Source of the DNA: Glycine soja
Taxonomy: Eukaryota; Streptophyta; Magnoliopsida; Fabales; Fabaceae
Length of the DNA stretch: 64,000 bases
Direction of reading: 5' to 3'
Assembly: GCF_004193775.1 (NCBI RefSeq)
Contig: NC_041004.1
Span: forward strand, 30,280,411-30,344,410
Shown here: positions 20,120 to 31,139 of the stretch, piece after piece
How the letters are laid out: each line of letters starts with the position of its first letter
Numbering within the stretch: the first letter of the stretch is position 1
Translations under genes and position numbers: made by a program
Notes under the pieces: generated by a model
Told to the model about the DNA's origin: nothing
The model's input: the letters and a program-made list of their open reading frames with translations, nothing else
Database searches by the model: none

Positions 20120-23100
20120 CTATCCATTTGAAAGATCTATTCGTGCTCCAAATTGATCTATTGCTGTCTTGCTTTGTTGTTTTGTACTCCTAAGAATTGA
20201 AACCTGAACCATACCACAATGGAAAAACGTTACTTTTCAAAAGGTTCGCTGAGAAACCATCAGGTTAGAGGAGGCAAAAGGCAAACCAACCAGGCAAAGA
20301 AGGTTAAACATGCTAAATTAAAAACATTGATAATAAACCTAAAACATTCTGTAGGCAAATTTTTTTAAGATATTTTGATCATCATTTCATAATGAGCATT
20401 TTTAAAAGTTAAAATTTAGAAAAAATAATAATATGAAATCTTCATATGATGGTAAGTCACAAAGTCATAACTATGCTACCTTGGGCCGTTCCATAGAGCT
20501 TCCAAAATACCCTACTCCAAAAGACAAGGAAGTGTATGCAGCAGCAATCTCTACAGCTTTCAGCCTTGATGATTTTCCTTGATCCTAAGGAAAATGAAAG
20601 TTTAATAATCTTCACAAAATTATTGACAGGAAAAGCTGTAGGACTAGGGACTCACTGTCAAAGATGCATCTGACTGCACAACCAAGATCCCTGCACTGCT
20701 ATCAGTACCACATTGCCTGCCATCCTCAACAACAGAGCGTAGAATTTTCGTGCAAGCAGAGGCAGCACCAGACTGCGAGCTGAAGGAAATTCAACATTAG
20801 AAAAATCTAGTACAATGAATATTGCTATGGAACACACTTAAATAAGCATATGCAACTATGGTGGAAAACATTGTCTTGGCTAAACATATTGGGTGTCTTC
20901 CCAGAAACACCGAGAGAGCACTTTCTTCAACACTCCTATTGCAATCTCAACGGTATCAGACTACAAAGATGGCAAACATGGTGGGTTTCTCTGACCTGGT
21001 GTATATGGTACCATAGGAACAGGATAGTCTTCTCAAATGAAAGCTTCAATGGTCAAAAATTGATGGATGATGCGTTATTTTTCTGCTGGACTAGGCTTAA
21101 AAATATGGAAAAAGGATTCGACATTCCTTTCCATTCCTGGTCTAGCAACATCAGGGCTGGGTTTTGTGTTAGGGGGGGATTGGATTATAGATTTTTTGTG
21201 GTTGGGATCCTAGTTTAGACAGATCTATGGCTGCCTAATACCTGCACTAAAGCTTTGCAGGGCATTTATATTTCCTACTATGGGTTCAGTCAGGTTCTTA
21301 GTATTTCATGTCTAGCGTTTTGAATCTGCTGTATACCCATCCTCTATATGTATTTTAGTACCTCTGGTACTCATCTATAATATATTCCCTACTTTTGCTG
21401 AGCAAAAAAAAAAACTGCACTAAAGCTTATATTAGGACACCATAGCTCTGCACAAAATGACTCTAGGATGTATATACAACAGTGCCACTTGTACTGATTT
21501 TATTATAATATATAATACATACATATTTTTTCCAATAAAAAAAAAAAGCATATGCAACAATGCTTAAAAATCAGAAGTTGCAATTTCTGAAGCCAACAAC
21601 ATATAAACTATGCTAGATATTCAAGAGATCATATTTACAACATTAACATGAGAGAGAAACAGCAGTTGAACTACTAGCCTACCAATTCTGCACACCAAGT
21701 AAATTTGAGATAAAAATAATGGATTTTTCTCTCATTAAATTTCTCAAGTGGAAAATTTTAAAATATTTTAACAATATGATCTATAACATGTGTCCAACAC
21801 AATATCTACTGACCCATATTGTTCCATAAAATGTGTCTAATGAGTAAATTTCAATGAAAAGCATCCTTTTAATGCATGTCCTCAGCCTCAAACATAGAAT
21901 CACAAGTGTAAGTAAATGTTTAAACTTTGAAAATGCCATCTTATTTCTTAGGTGAAATGTCCTTCAGAAAAGAAAAGGTCCCAAATGTGATATATATTCC
22001 ATTGCATACTATCAATGAAGACGTAGCATAACTTGAGCACACAGACAAGACCCCTATATAAAAAATTCTCCCCCTATCATGAAAATGCAAATAGAAATCT
22101 GACTATCTGAGAACCAATCATACAGTGACAATGAAACACAGCACTCCCTACCCCTATATAAAAATTCTCCCCCTATCATGAAAATACAAATAGATATCTG
22201 ACAATCTGAGAGCCAATCATACAGTGACAATGAAACGCAGCACTCCCTAGCCGCAAATCCTTTCATTAGGTGTTCTCCTGCCCCCGATACGCAACAACCA
22301 GCCATGAATGGAGCCCCAAAGGGACCTTTTGATGATGCCCAACAACCTGAACCATACATTGCTGCCAACCCAATGCGTCCACTAACCTGTTGGATATTTT
22401 GTACATATAATTACTTGTAATCACTTACAACTCTAACATGGAAGTGCAGAGCACTAGAAGAAATAAAAGCCAAGAAAACCATTCTTCACCTTTAAAGCAA
22501 TACCACCACTGGAGGCTCCTGATGCTACATGCCCCTCATTATCTATACAAATAACCCCAACAGTGTCCATTACGCGATCTTCCAAAGCACAATCTGCATA
22601 TGAAAGAGCACATGGCTTTGGCATAATAAAGTTCATAAGGAGTATCAACACTTGTAATAATTGAAGACTTGGAGAAAAGATCCTGACCAAGATCATTCTT
22701 TCCAAGCTCTTGTACTTTGCATTGCTATATCTTTTCCGATAATTGAAATGGAACCCAACCAGTTAAATCCCTTAGCAAATTAAGATTACTTCTCAAGAGA
22801 TGATTTTAGTTTGGGTTTTAGAAAAACAATCTATGATTGGTGCAAAGGCTTAGCTTTATATGTTAACATTAGCTCATGTGACTTCCAAGAGTTTGAAGAC
22901 TAAATGATCTTCTTCCTCAGTAAGATTGCTTTTAAGATAGTAGGCTTATGCTCATTTTCATGAGCAATGAATCTGTCTAGATTCTTTGGAGCAATTATGT
23001 TTATTGATTTCACAGTTTTGGAAGCAGAAAGTAGGGTAAGATCTTGTGGAAGTGTGCCATTAAAATACCTGGTACTGTGGCATTTTGATAGACAGAAGAA

Positions 23101-25045
23101 TCGCCCTCAGGAGTGTTCTCTGTCTTAGATCTAGCAGATTCAACCATGGATTTGTATTTTATCCATTGTGCTTTTGCCCTTTCTGTGACCAGCCACTATA
23201 TACAGAGTAACGAAGTTACGGTTTTATGGTGGTATGACATATTCAATGACAAGTTCCACTGCAGAATTTAAATCATAAGTGAAAAATATGACCTCATTGG
23301 CCTCCTCTATACTTGGTGGCAATGCAATGTCCTTAGACTTGGCCCATTTGCAAGCCCCTTCACCCACCAAGAAGCTGCATAGAGACAAATTCCCATAAGT
23401 CCAGCAATAGATATTATCAGGTCGATTTTGTTCATGAGGTGAAAAAAAGAAGAAGGCTTTCTTAATATTAAATATGGTAGTGAGTCTCATGCAGTTATGT
23501 AAATGCTTTGATCAGAAATGCAGAGATGTTGAGCAGTGATTACATTGGAGGAATTCGACCCAACAATGGAGATCCCATCATTTGCTCTTTGGCCAATAAA
23601 GCAGCAATTTGTATAGCATTTCGGACACCTGGTCTATAGTGAATGGAATAAATACACAGAAAACTTGACGTAAAATAAAATTCCAAAGTCTTGAGCGAGC
23701 AAAAAGTAAAGCTAAAACAGCATTTCATCCACAAAGCATTTGATTACCCAGCAATGTAAAAATTTAGAATCTGCCCAGTTGTTCATGCAGGAGGGAATGA
23801 AAATGAACTATTTAGCACACAGTAGAGTCATGCATGTTTGGTTGGGATTAGTTTTGGAGGAACAGTCATTAGTTTAATTATTTTGAAAAAACTGTCCCAG
23901 GAGCTGTAAAAGAAATGAGAGAAATGACAGTGACACTCGCTCATGCATCATTTTCCAACACACTTTCTCTTATTGAGGGAATAACTGGCACATTACTTTG
24001 TGAAACTTACATAATTTTTACCTGATAATAAAAGAAGTGGTAGAAACAATGCATTCGCCTTAGCAAGTGTGCCCCTAGCATAATAAACTAAGTGAAACAC
24101 ACATGCCATGAAAAATATACATTTTCACATTCCACCTACTAAACCAATTAAGCACAAAGTTTGAGTTTAAAAGCTTATTTACACAGCTTATTTGACTTAT
24201 CTTATGACATAAACATTTATGTAACTGTTAGGAAAAGCTTATAAAAATCGGTTACAATATGCCTATAAGCTCTTTTCAGCTTTACTTCAATAAGCTCTCT
24301 ACAATAGCTTATGAAAACACCTTACACCTTACATTATTTCCTCTTTGGTTCTATAAACAACTTTTCCATGATAATCACTTATTCAATAAGTGGTTAATTA
24401 AGTTATTTATCCAAACACACCCATATTCCATAAGCTCTTAGAGAGCTTAATGTCGCGAACTTCTTATTGTCTCATAAGCTTATCGAAGGAGTCATAAATA
24501 AACTATTTTCATAAGCTCCTTAGAAGCTATTATCATTAACTGTGAAGCATTCAAGCTTAAGCAATAATACAATTGGAGAATTCTCATGTTCCATAAAACA
24601 GAGTTTGATTTCAATCACCGTACGTATCTATCTATCATAGAATCAACAATTCTAATCATAACATGAAAGCAAGTACCCGCAACTGCTCCAACAGCGCCAA
24701 AAGCACCAGATTTTCCGTCTATAACACTGGCATCGCACTCCACGCCACCGTCTTCGGTCAGATTGGAGCCTCTGCCGGCGTTTGTGCAGGGATCGTCCTC
24801 CAGCACTTGGATGGCGGCTACGACGGCGTCTAAGCGCGTTCCCGAACCCTAGAAACACGAAAAGTAGTGAACGGTGAGAAATTGAAGAAGAGAAAGAAGC
24901 TAAGGTTAGGTTGGGTTACGTTAGAGAGAACGGACGCGGCGGCGAGGCAAGCGCGGTTCATGGCGGACCTGAGGGCTTTGTCGTTCGACGGAGAGTGGTA
25001 ACCGGCGCCGACGTGAACCGCCACGAAATACCTCTTTCCCTCCAT
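20120..25045 (-). CDS. TASP1: Threonine aspartase 1 (taspase-type Ntn-hydrolase)
   Basis: Ten exons on the minus strand: 25045-24920, 24848-24677, 23628-23544, 23374-23293, 23195-23069, 22593-22490, 22386-22223, 20779-20656, 20584-20480, 20203-20120. All junctions are GT-AG and keep frame, giving 390 residues from [20 protein letters not shown] to a TAG at 20122-20120. The family (asparaginase type 2 fold) is made as a proenzyme that cleaves itself before a threonine, which then becomes the nucleophile. Here the site is [13 protein letters not shown] with Thr208, and the substrate-loop sequence [12 protein letters not shown] follows it. The length is close to the roughly 400 residues of plant homologues. 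The ATG at 25045 is the first in frame. Intron 7 carries nested LINE insertions, and the exon 7 donor lies in a tandem duplication. It appears intact. Targets in plants are not known to me. Confidence 0.9.
20857..21545 (+). mobile_element. 5'-truncated LINE inside a taspase intron
   Basis: The 13-bp direct repeats AAGCATATGCAAC (20844-20856 and 21546-21558) flank it, and the 3' end is CCAATAAAAAAAA. The coding remnant reads [35 protein letters not shown] and [15 protein letters not shown], the C-terminal tail of plant LINE polyproteins. It is antisense to the host gene. A second, smaller insertion with its own target duplication lies at 21256-21414. Confidence 0.85.
21256..21414 (+). mobile_element. 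Short LINE 3' end nested inside the previous LINE
   Basis: It is flanked by the 14-bp direct repeat CTGCACTAAAGCTT (21242-21255 and 21415-21428) and ends GCTGAGCAAAAAAAAAA. The 3' sequence (TACCTCTGGTACTCATC, then TTTTGCTGAGC) matches the tail of the LINE at 19320, so the two belong to one family. It represents a very short 5'-truncated insertion. Confidence 0.8.
22051..22249. repeat. 100-bp tandem duplication covering the 3' end and donor site of taspase exon 7
   Basis: Unit 22051-22150 and unit 22151-22249 both run from CCCCTATATAAAA to GCAGCACTCCCTA and differ at about nine positions. Each copy holds the last bases of the exon (GAGTGCTG on the gene strand) and the following GTATGATTGG donor. 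The donors fall at 22223/22222 and 22124/22123, exactly 99 nt apart, and the frame between them is open. Confidence 0.9.
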
Positions 25046-25325
25046 TTTTTCACGACTTTCCCCCTTCTTTTCTTCCACTTTTTTCTTTCTTTGAAGCTTA
25101 GATTTAGAACTCTGTTTGACACGAGCTAGGAAAAATAATAAAATGAAACGAACAAGAAGGGAAATTTTTTCTTAAAATATTTTAAAAAGTTATTTTTATT
25201 TTTTCTTTCTTTAATAATTTTTATTATTATTTGTTTTCTCTCAATTTCTTCTTACACGTTATACCATTGATAGGTCATTTTGGAGAGTAATTGAAAGATA
25301 AAACAGTGGATAATTAAATTTTTTG
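25046..25325. other. Upstream region of the taspase gene
   Basis: Contains the presumed 5' untranslated region and proximal promoter on the minus strand. It ends where the inverted-repeat element begins. I assign no specific promoter element. Confidence 0.35.
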
Positions 25326-25887
25326 CATTTCCTATATCCACTCCCGTTTTTTGAAGTACACTCCCAATTCCTCTTTTCAAAAGCCAAATTACATAAATGA
25401 CCTTTTTCTTTTAAAACCTCAAAGCAAAGACACTCCCCCTCTGACTCATAGCAGAGCCACCCCCCTCTCTTTAAAGTCGTTTTGTGCATGTTGCAAGCCC
25501 TCTTAAACCCTAGCATGTTGGGTTTCGATTCGTGAACGAACAAAAGCTCTCATTCCAGACCGGTGAACGACACGCTCTTGAAAGGTCTTCTGTCGTTTCC
25601 TCTTTTATTTTTTAAAAGTTAATTATTAATTAAACTCTACCAATATGTGCACGCACCCACTTTGAACGAAAGCACACTCTTTTTTTTTTTTTTAATGGTT
25701 GTTTACCGTTTAAAGGTTATTGTGAACAATTGATTTTAGATTTTGTTTTCCGTCAATCTGTGGTTTTACCAATTCATAATATTTGTTTATCAAGTGACTT
25801 GAGCACTGTTTAAATTTCCCAATTTGATGTGTTTGAAGTTTTAACCTTTTCTTTTATGTGAATAACGCTGCTTACATTTCTTCACAG

Positions 25888-25968
25888 GAGAAATTGTATG
25901 AATGGATTCTCAGGCAACAACAAGAAGGATCAAAGGTGGCCACCATTGATGTTGTTACCCATTTGCAG
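25888..25968 (+). pseudogene. Isolated 81-bp exon-like segment inside the inverted-repeat element
   Basis: Between a good acceptor (TTCTTCACAG) and a GT donor lies an 81-bp stretch open in phase 0, reading EKLYEWILRQQQEGSKVA and TIDVVTHLQ. Upstream, 25440-25600 looks like an untranslated leader (TTAAACCCTAGCATG). I do not recognise the protein. It may be a captured host exon or the remains of the element's own gene. Confidence 0.35.
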
Positions 25969-26113
25969 GTTTTATTTTCTAGTCTCTGCAATTTTACAGA
26001 TATCTTTGTAAATTTTGGAATATAGATTCCGGAATATTGTATTTTGTATTCCAAAAAGTACTTTCCGGAATAGAAAATCTCCAAACACATTTCGGAAACA
26101 ACTTTCTAGAATA

Positions 26114-26398
26114 CTCCTTCTTGTCTCGATTGTAAGAAAAAAAAAAGACATACTTCAGACTTATTAAGAACATTAGTTAATTTGATTAAATGGTGTCATT
26201 TTCAATTAAAAAACAAACACTTTTCCTAAACTATACTTCATTGGAACTTGATATCAAACATAAAAAAAGTTCTTAGCCTTATTAAAGAAAAGATATTTGG
26301 AGAGAGTCTCATTAAATAAGACATAGGTAAGTGAAATTTGCTCATATGAGACAAAAAAATAAGAGGCTTTTGTTGCTTATAATCGAGACTAGAGGGAG
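26114..26398. mobile_element. Stowaway-type MITE (285 bp)
   Basis: The termini are CTCCTTCTTGTCTCGATTGT and, on the other strand, CTCCCTCTAGTCTCGATTAT, flanked by TA on both sides (26112-26113 and 26399-26400). The CTCCCTC start and TA duplication are the signature of Tc1/mariner Stowaway MITEs. It sits inside the larger inverted-repeat element. Confidence 0.88.
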
Positions 26399-27025
26399 TA
26401 TATTTGTTATATTTTAAGAAGTAATTTCCGGAATATTTTTTGAGATTTTCTATTCTAGAAAGTACTTTCTGAAATACATCTAAACCAACATTACGGAAAC
26501 GAATTTCCAAAGTAATGATTAAACAGCACTTCATCATTCCAAAATCAAAAAATTGAAAAGGAAAGAAACAAAGTTTTGTGCAGGTACCTGATTTCTCATA
26601 GCTTCAATCATCGCGTATTCTTCTAACAATCAAAGTCTCAATATAATGGAATGATTATTAGGTAAAATTTTAATACCTTCAATTGACAAAAGATGGGAAG
26701 AGGGAAAATTGATGAGAAAGGATGAGAATGGTTTAGAGAACAATCAGATAGAATACAGAGAATAGGGTTTACATTTTGTTATAATATATAAGGGGAGTGT
26801 ACAAGGTATTTTGGGTATATAGAATATTTATTAAGTAAAAATTTAAAGAAACAATAAAAGGGTAGTGTACTTAGGAAAAAAGGGGAGTGGATATAGTAAA
26901 TGTTTTTTGTTTAGTTAATTTAGTATTATAGATAACAAATGAGAGTTAACCGCAGGATGAATTTATCGCACTTTTTGTATATTTGGAGATTAAATTTAAA
27001 TTTTTTATTTTTCAAGGATCAATGT

Positions 27026-27120
27026 GTAACACGCTCACACTTTTAGCTTAGTTGGTTGAGTAGAGTGTGTGAGTGTTGTAAATTCTAGTACCGTGTTCAA
27101 TTCCTATGGATAAAAAAAAA
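27026..27120 (+). repeat. tRNA-related SINE fragment
   Basis: TAGCTTAGTTGG (27044-27055) fits the internal A box and TGTTCAATTCC (27094-27104) is close to the B box of RNA polymerase III promoters, with about 40 bp between. A run of nine A follows the head. It does not fold into an intact tRNA, so I call it a SINE head or tRNA-derived pseudogene. Confidence 0.55.
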
Positions 27121-27862
27121 TATAAAATGGAAATTCTTCTCAAACTTGACCCAAAATGACAGTGCTTTACGCTGCCCATTTCTGAATGAACGAACAAAAA
27201 CGTGTGCATTGTTGCCCAATAGTACACGTTATTGTTGTTTGAACTCCACTCCACCCCGCCCACCCTAGTTCCTTTCATGCCTAGAGTCTGCAATAGGAGA
27301 GGTATATGCTAGATAATTGCATCATTCTACGATATCTAATTATTTGATGGTTCAATACTTATTTTTTATGTTTGATTTTTTTTTTTTGGCTTGACAGTTG
27401 TGATTAATTTGTTTTTTTTCATTTTCTTTGTGTTCATTAGTATTGTAATTTGTCTGGATTGTTCAACTTGTTTTGATTTTTGAGACATCAATGTTTATGT
27501 TACTGTCTTGCTTGCCCATGTAAGATCCTAATTCTGAGGATTCTTGTTTCTTGAGGTTGTGTTCATCATACAACATAGGAATGTGATATTTCATAAACAG
27601 AGCGAATATGCTGTATTGCCATAGTATAAGAGTTCCCTTAGAATAAATAGGAACAGGTTCAGAGTTAGTTACGCTAGGAATTATGCATTTAGGAATTTAG
27701 ATTTGAGAACTGAGAAAAAGGCTCTATTGTGAAAGGGGAAGCCGGCAGAAGAAGAATCTTTAATCCTTGAATTCTTATAATGAATCTAAGCACTATCCTT
27801 ATGGATTAACAGCTGAGCTAATGCATACTTGATCATAAGAAATACATCTCCTCTTTCTAGGT
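27121..27862 (+). promoter_or_regulatory. Upstream and 5' untranslated region of ATG10
   Basis: The ATG of ATG10 lies two bases after CTCTTTCTAG, a good splice acceptor, so a 5' untranslated exon upstream is likely. A candidate donor is GGAGAG/GTATAT near 27300. No TATA box could be assigned with confidence. Confidence 0.4.
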
Positions 27863-29966
27863 ATGGACTTAAAAGATGATGCTGTTAAGGGCATAGTCCC
27901 TTGGGATGGGACTCTCTCTTCATTTGATTTTTCCCTTTCTGCTCATACATTTTCTGACAAGTGGAAAAGGTTCAATCCTTCATTTCCTGCTTGGCAGTGG
28001 ATCACATGTCCAAAACAACATCATTTGGTTGCTTCTCATAAGGTGGGGTTTTGTAATTAGATTTCTAAATCCTCTGCATTATTATTGCTCTATTCTTAGC
28101 AGCTTTCTTGGTTTTTGTCTGTCAGGTGGAAGGATACTTATCCCTGGAGAACATGTGCCATATCAAATCAAGTCAGGTCTGCCAGCAATTTAGTTTACTA
28201 TTGCATTCTTAACAGTGGAGTAGATGTAAATTACTGGATTGTAATAGTCATTACAGGAACAAGAGAGTGATAGAAGTCTCACATGGAAAGAAGAGTCCAA
28301 CATCTCACAGAGAGAAGAGCCCTTTGATAAAGCAACTTTAGTATGTATGTATGGCCTAATTGTTATTCATAGTCTAACTTGCGTTTTTCTCACACCATAA
28401 ACTTGGTTACTAGTATTCGTGGCAGTTTCAGCATTCTTTCCCTGATTCCTAGTTCTTATAATAATGTATTTTTTCCTCCTACTAGGTCCAGAGCATGAAG
28501 TAAACCACTATGATTTTCATATTGTCTACAGTGCTTCATATAGAGTTCCAGTCTTGTACTTCCGTTCGTACCGTAGTGGTATGTTTACTTTTCTATCTAT
28601 GGAGTTTATGTATGATAAAAATCTTGTTGGATGCACAATTGTTAATTATGTTTTAAAACAGTTTTTAAAGCCAAGTCCACCGTATGGTTGTTTTATTAGA
28701 AAACTGGTTGCTTGAAGTGATCCAGTGGTCCTGTTCAATGTTTATGTTGGTAGATGTGGATACTAGAAATGCTAGTTACATAAATAATCCTGCGCAGTTT
28801 ATAGCTTATGGTTATACCATAATGCCACTGTAATTGAAGCTGTGGTTGGATTTGAAACTTCTTTGTGGTCGTTGAAGATATTTAATTAGAAAAATGGGGG
28901 GAAGTAAACTACACGGAAGAAACTACAGTTTTATATTCTATCACCTAGGTTGATGGTGTTGACTTTTTTTAATATAGATGATTATACAAATAGGTCTCTT
29001 AAATCTTCTGTTCTTATCATCAATTAGCAATGAAAAAAACTGTGTTTCTGCCTGTATGCTGAATTGTACTATCACATTTATCTACTTCTACATTCTTATA
29101 TTTTAGCATATAATGCAAATTTGTTATTGTAATAAATGATATTCACAGTCACTATATATTTGATACCATGATACTGTTTAATTATGTAGATGGGCAACTT
29201 TTGCCGTTTAATGAAATTGAAAAGGACCTTCCTGGTCACTCTGCAAAGTTACGGTCAGAATCCAAATGGACATTTATAACTCACGAGGTAAATCACTTTC
29301 TTCCATCTTTCTTTTTCTTTTATTTTTTCCATCAATTTTTTGTTATAAAATTTTCATGATTATGGTGTACTAAAATTTTGCCTCTGTTGGAAATATACCA
29401 AAAAATATATTAATGAGTTCTATAAATAGATATGAAAGGAAAATGCACAAACTAAGGATAAGACATGCCTTTAAAGTTTTCAATAGCTGAACACCATAAA
29501 AATTGGTCTGCAAATGCAAATAGCGGTAACTTCTACTTCTGTAATCTGTGGATTCCTTTTAGAACACACAAGGGAATGAAGTATTACTTCCAGATGGGTT
29601 GATTGATGTTAGCAAAAATGTTTTTACCTAGTTTTTAACCACATTTTATATTAAAAGTAACCATGATTAATCTGCATCTGCAAAACCTTATCACTAGACT
29701 TGTTCATAACCCCTCTAGCTTACATTAAATTATTTTATTGTTATATCTTGCAGGAACATCCATATTTGAACAGGCCATGGTACAAATTACATCCATGTGG
29801 GACAAGTGACTGGATGAAGCTTCTCTTTCATAGTGACTCATCTTTGAACAAAAATGGTTTTGTTATTGAACAGTATTTGATTTCCTGGTTCTCGGTCATT
29901 GGACAAGTTGTTGGTCTTAAAATTCCTTTGGAAATGCTGGATACTGTAGTTTCTAATGATTCTTAG
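27863..29966 (+). CDS. ATG10: Autophagy-related protein 10 (ubiquitin-like-conjugating E2-like enzyme)
   Basis: Six exons, 27863-28042, 28126-28176, 28257-28344, 28486-28578, 29190-29287, 29754-29966, give 240 residues. Diagnostic blocks are HYDFHIVYSASYRVPVLYFR, ESKWTFITHEEHPYLNRPW, LHPCGTSDWM and SWFSVIGQVVGL. ATG10 takes activated ATG12 from ATG7 and joins it to ATG5, in the cytosol, for autophagosome formation. The catalytic cysteine is Cys185 in the HPCGT motif. The N-terminal block GYLSLENM and the roughly 225-240 residue length fit plant homologues. Exon 3 ends in a run of three GTAT donors (28341-28352). Only the middle one, after 28344, keeps frame with exon 4; the first leads to TAA after four codons. 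The frame choice is inferred and is the weak point of the model. Confidence 0.88.
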
Positions 29967-31139
29967 ACGCTTATTCATACTTACAGAAAAATAAAATAAA
30001 GAAAAAGAGGACAAGGAAAAAGTTTCTGCACGCCACATTCAATTACTGTTGCAGTTGTCATATTTTTTATTGGCCTCTGTTAGTTGTTAACTGTGGTTGA
30101 CATTTGTAAGTAACAATTTTGCTCAAGCATTAAATGAAACGGTAAATATATATTTTGACATGCTTTTACTGGTAAATGGATCATGCTATTGAAACTTAAT
30201 ATGCAGCGACGAGTGCTGAATGGTAAATTGACTAGGGAAGATGACTCAGTTTCGACTGATTAAAAGGTTTTTCACTTCAGTTCATCCTTAGTCAAGTATA
30301 AATTTAAGATAAATACTAGTTAACTTTTTTTAACGCACGCTTTAAAATATTTTATAATTATTGACTGAGATTTATTGAAAATCAAACATTTTATGTTAAT
30401 ATTTCACTTATTACTTAATGAGTTCTATTTATAATTTTGTAATATTTAATAAATTTTAATGAATAGTAAAGAGTGATCATTGATCCAAGACAAAAAAATT
30501 AATGTCTTTTAACTATGTTAACCATGAATTGTGGCTGGTGGGGGCATATTAATTGCTAAATTGCTATTACTAATCATCATAAAACCTTATAATTTTAATT
30601 TAACTCAATATTTTTCAATGTATGTACATATTGTAATTCTAATGGGTACTTACATAGAAATCTCCAGAATTTCCATTTATTTTTTACGTGTGATTAACTT
30701 ATTGCCAGATAGAAAATAAATTTAGTAAATTGTAAGAGTTCTTTGAACTTGAAATGTCATCACTTCCCAACTTCATTTAGAACCAAGATGACAAGGCAGG
30801 CTTAACAGCTCCTCACCATTTTTCATTTCACCATGTGCCCATAAGACAAGTAATAGTAATAAAAAGGAAATAAATGTCCAAGAAATAGGCGAATAAGGAA
30901 TTAACCGATGCAGCTTTGGTAATTGCATTTCCATGCTTAAAATACCATGTTTATATTATCCATCACATTCATTAATCATTTTCTTTTCTTTTAATGGTTC
31001 ATACAAAATTTGATCACTATCATTCAATGCCACAACAACTCAGCACTATACAAGAATACAGCTCCCCCGCATATTACATCTTCGAAACGGGCAACCATCT
31101 CCTAAGGATGAAAAAATGCATTTATATAAATTATATGAT
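29967..31139. other. Convergent intergenic region between ATG10 and the TlyA-like gene
   Basis: Presumably includes both 3' untranslated regions. It is AT-rich, and I find no exon, repeat pair or RNA gene. Confidence 0.4.

Larger units (their letters stand above)
25326..26902. mobile_element. Inverted-repeat element of 1.6 kb between the taspase and ATG10 genes
   Basis: The left end, 25326, reads CATTTCCTATATCCACTCCC, then TTTTTTG, then AAGTACACTCCC. The right end read on the minus strand is CATTTACTATATCCACTCCC, then TTTTTTCCTAAGTACACTACC. These make imperfect terminal inverted repeats of about 40 bp. I could not settle the target duplication, so the superfamily is open. The interior holds an exon-like segment (25888-25968), a pair of inverted blocks around TTCCGGAATA (26010-26125 and 26420-26515) and a nested Stowaway MITE. 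No transposase is visible. Confidence 0.6.

Noticed and set aside
22054..22368. 104-codon frame read as a separate small protein with two repeats
   Set aside because: It is taspase exon 7 read through its duplicated donor region. It is informative for splicing but not an independent gene.
24652..24858. 68-codon frame in the taspase exon 2 region
   Set aside because: It is an out-of-frame shadow of exon 2; the taspase frame there carries the conserved [20 protein letters not shown].
27026..27120. Possible functional tRNA gene
   Set aside because: A and B boxes are present, but the stems do not pair to a cloverleaf and an A-run follows. It fits a SINE or tRNA pseudogene better.
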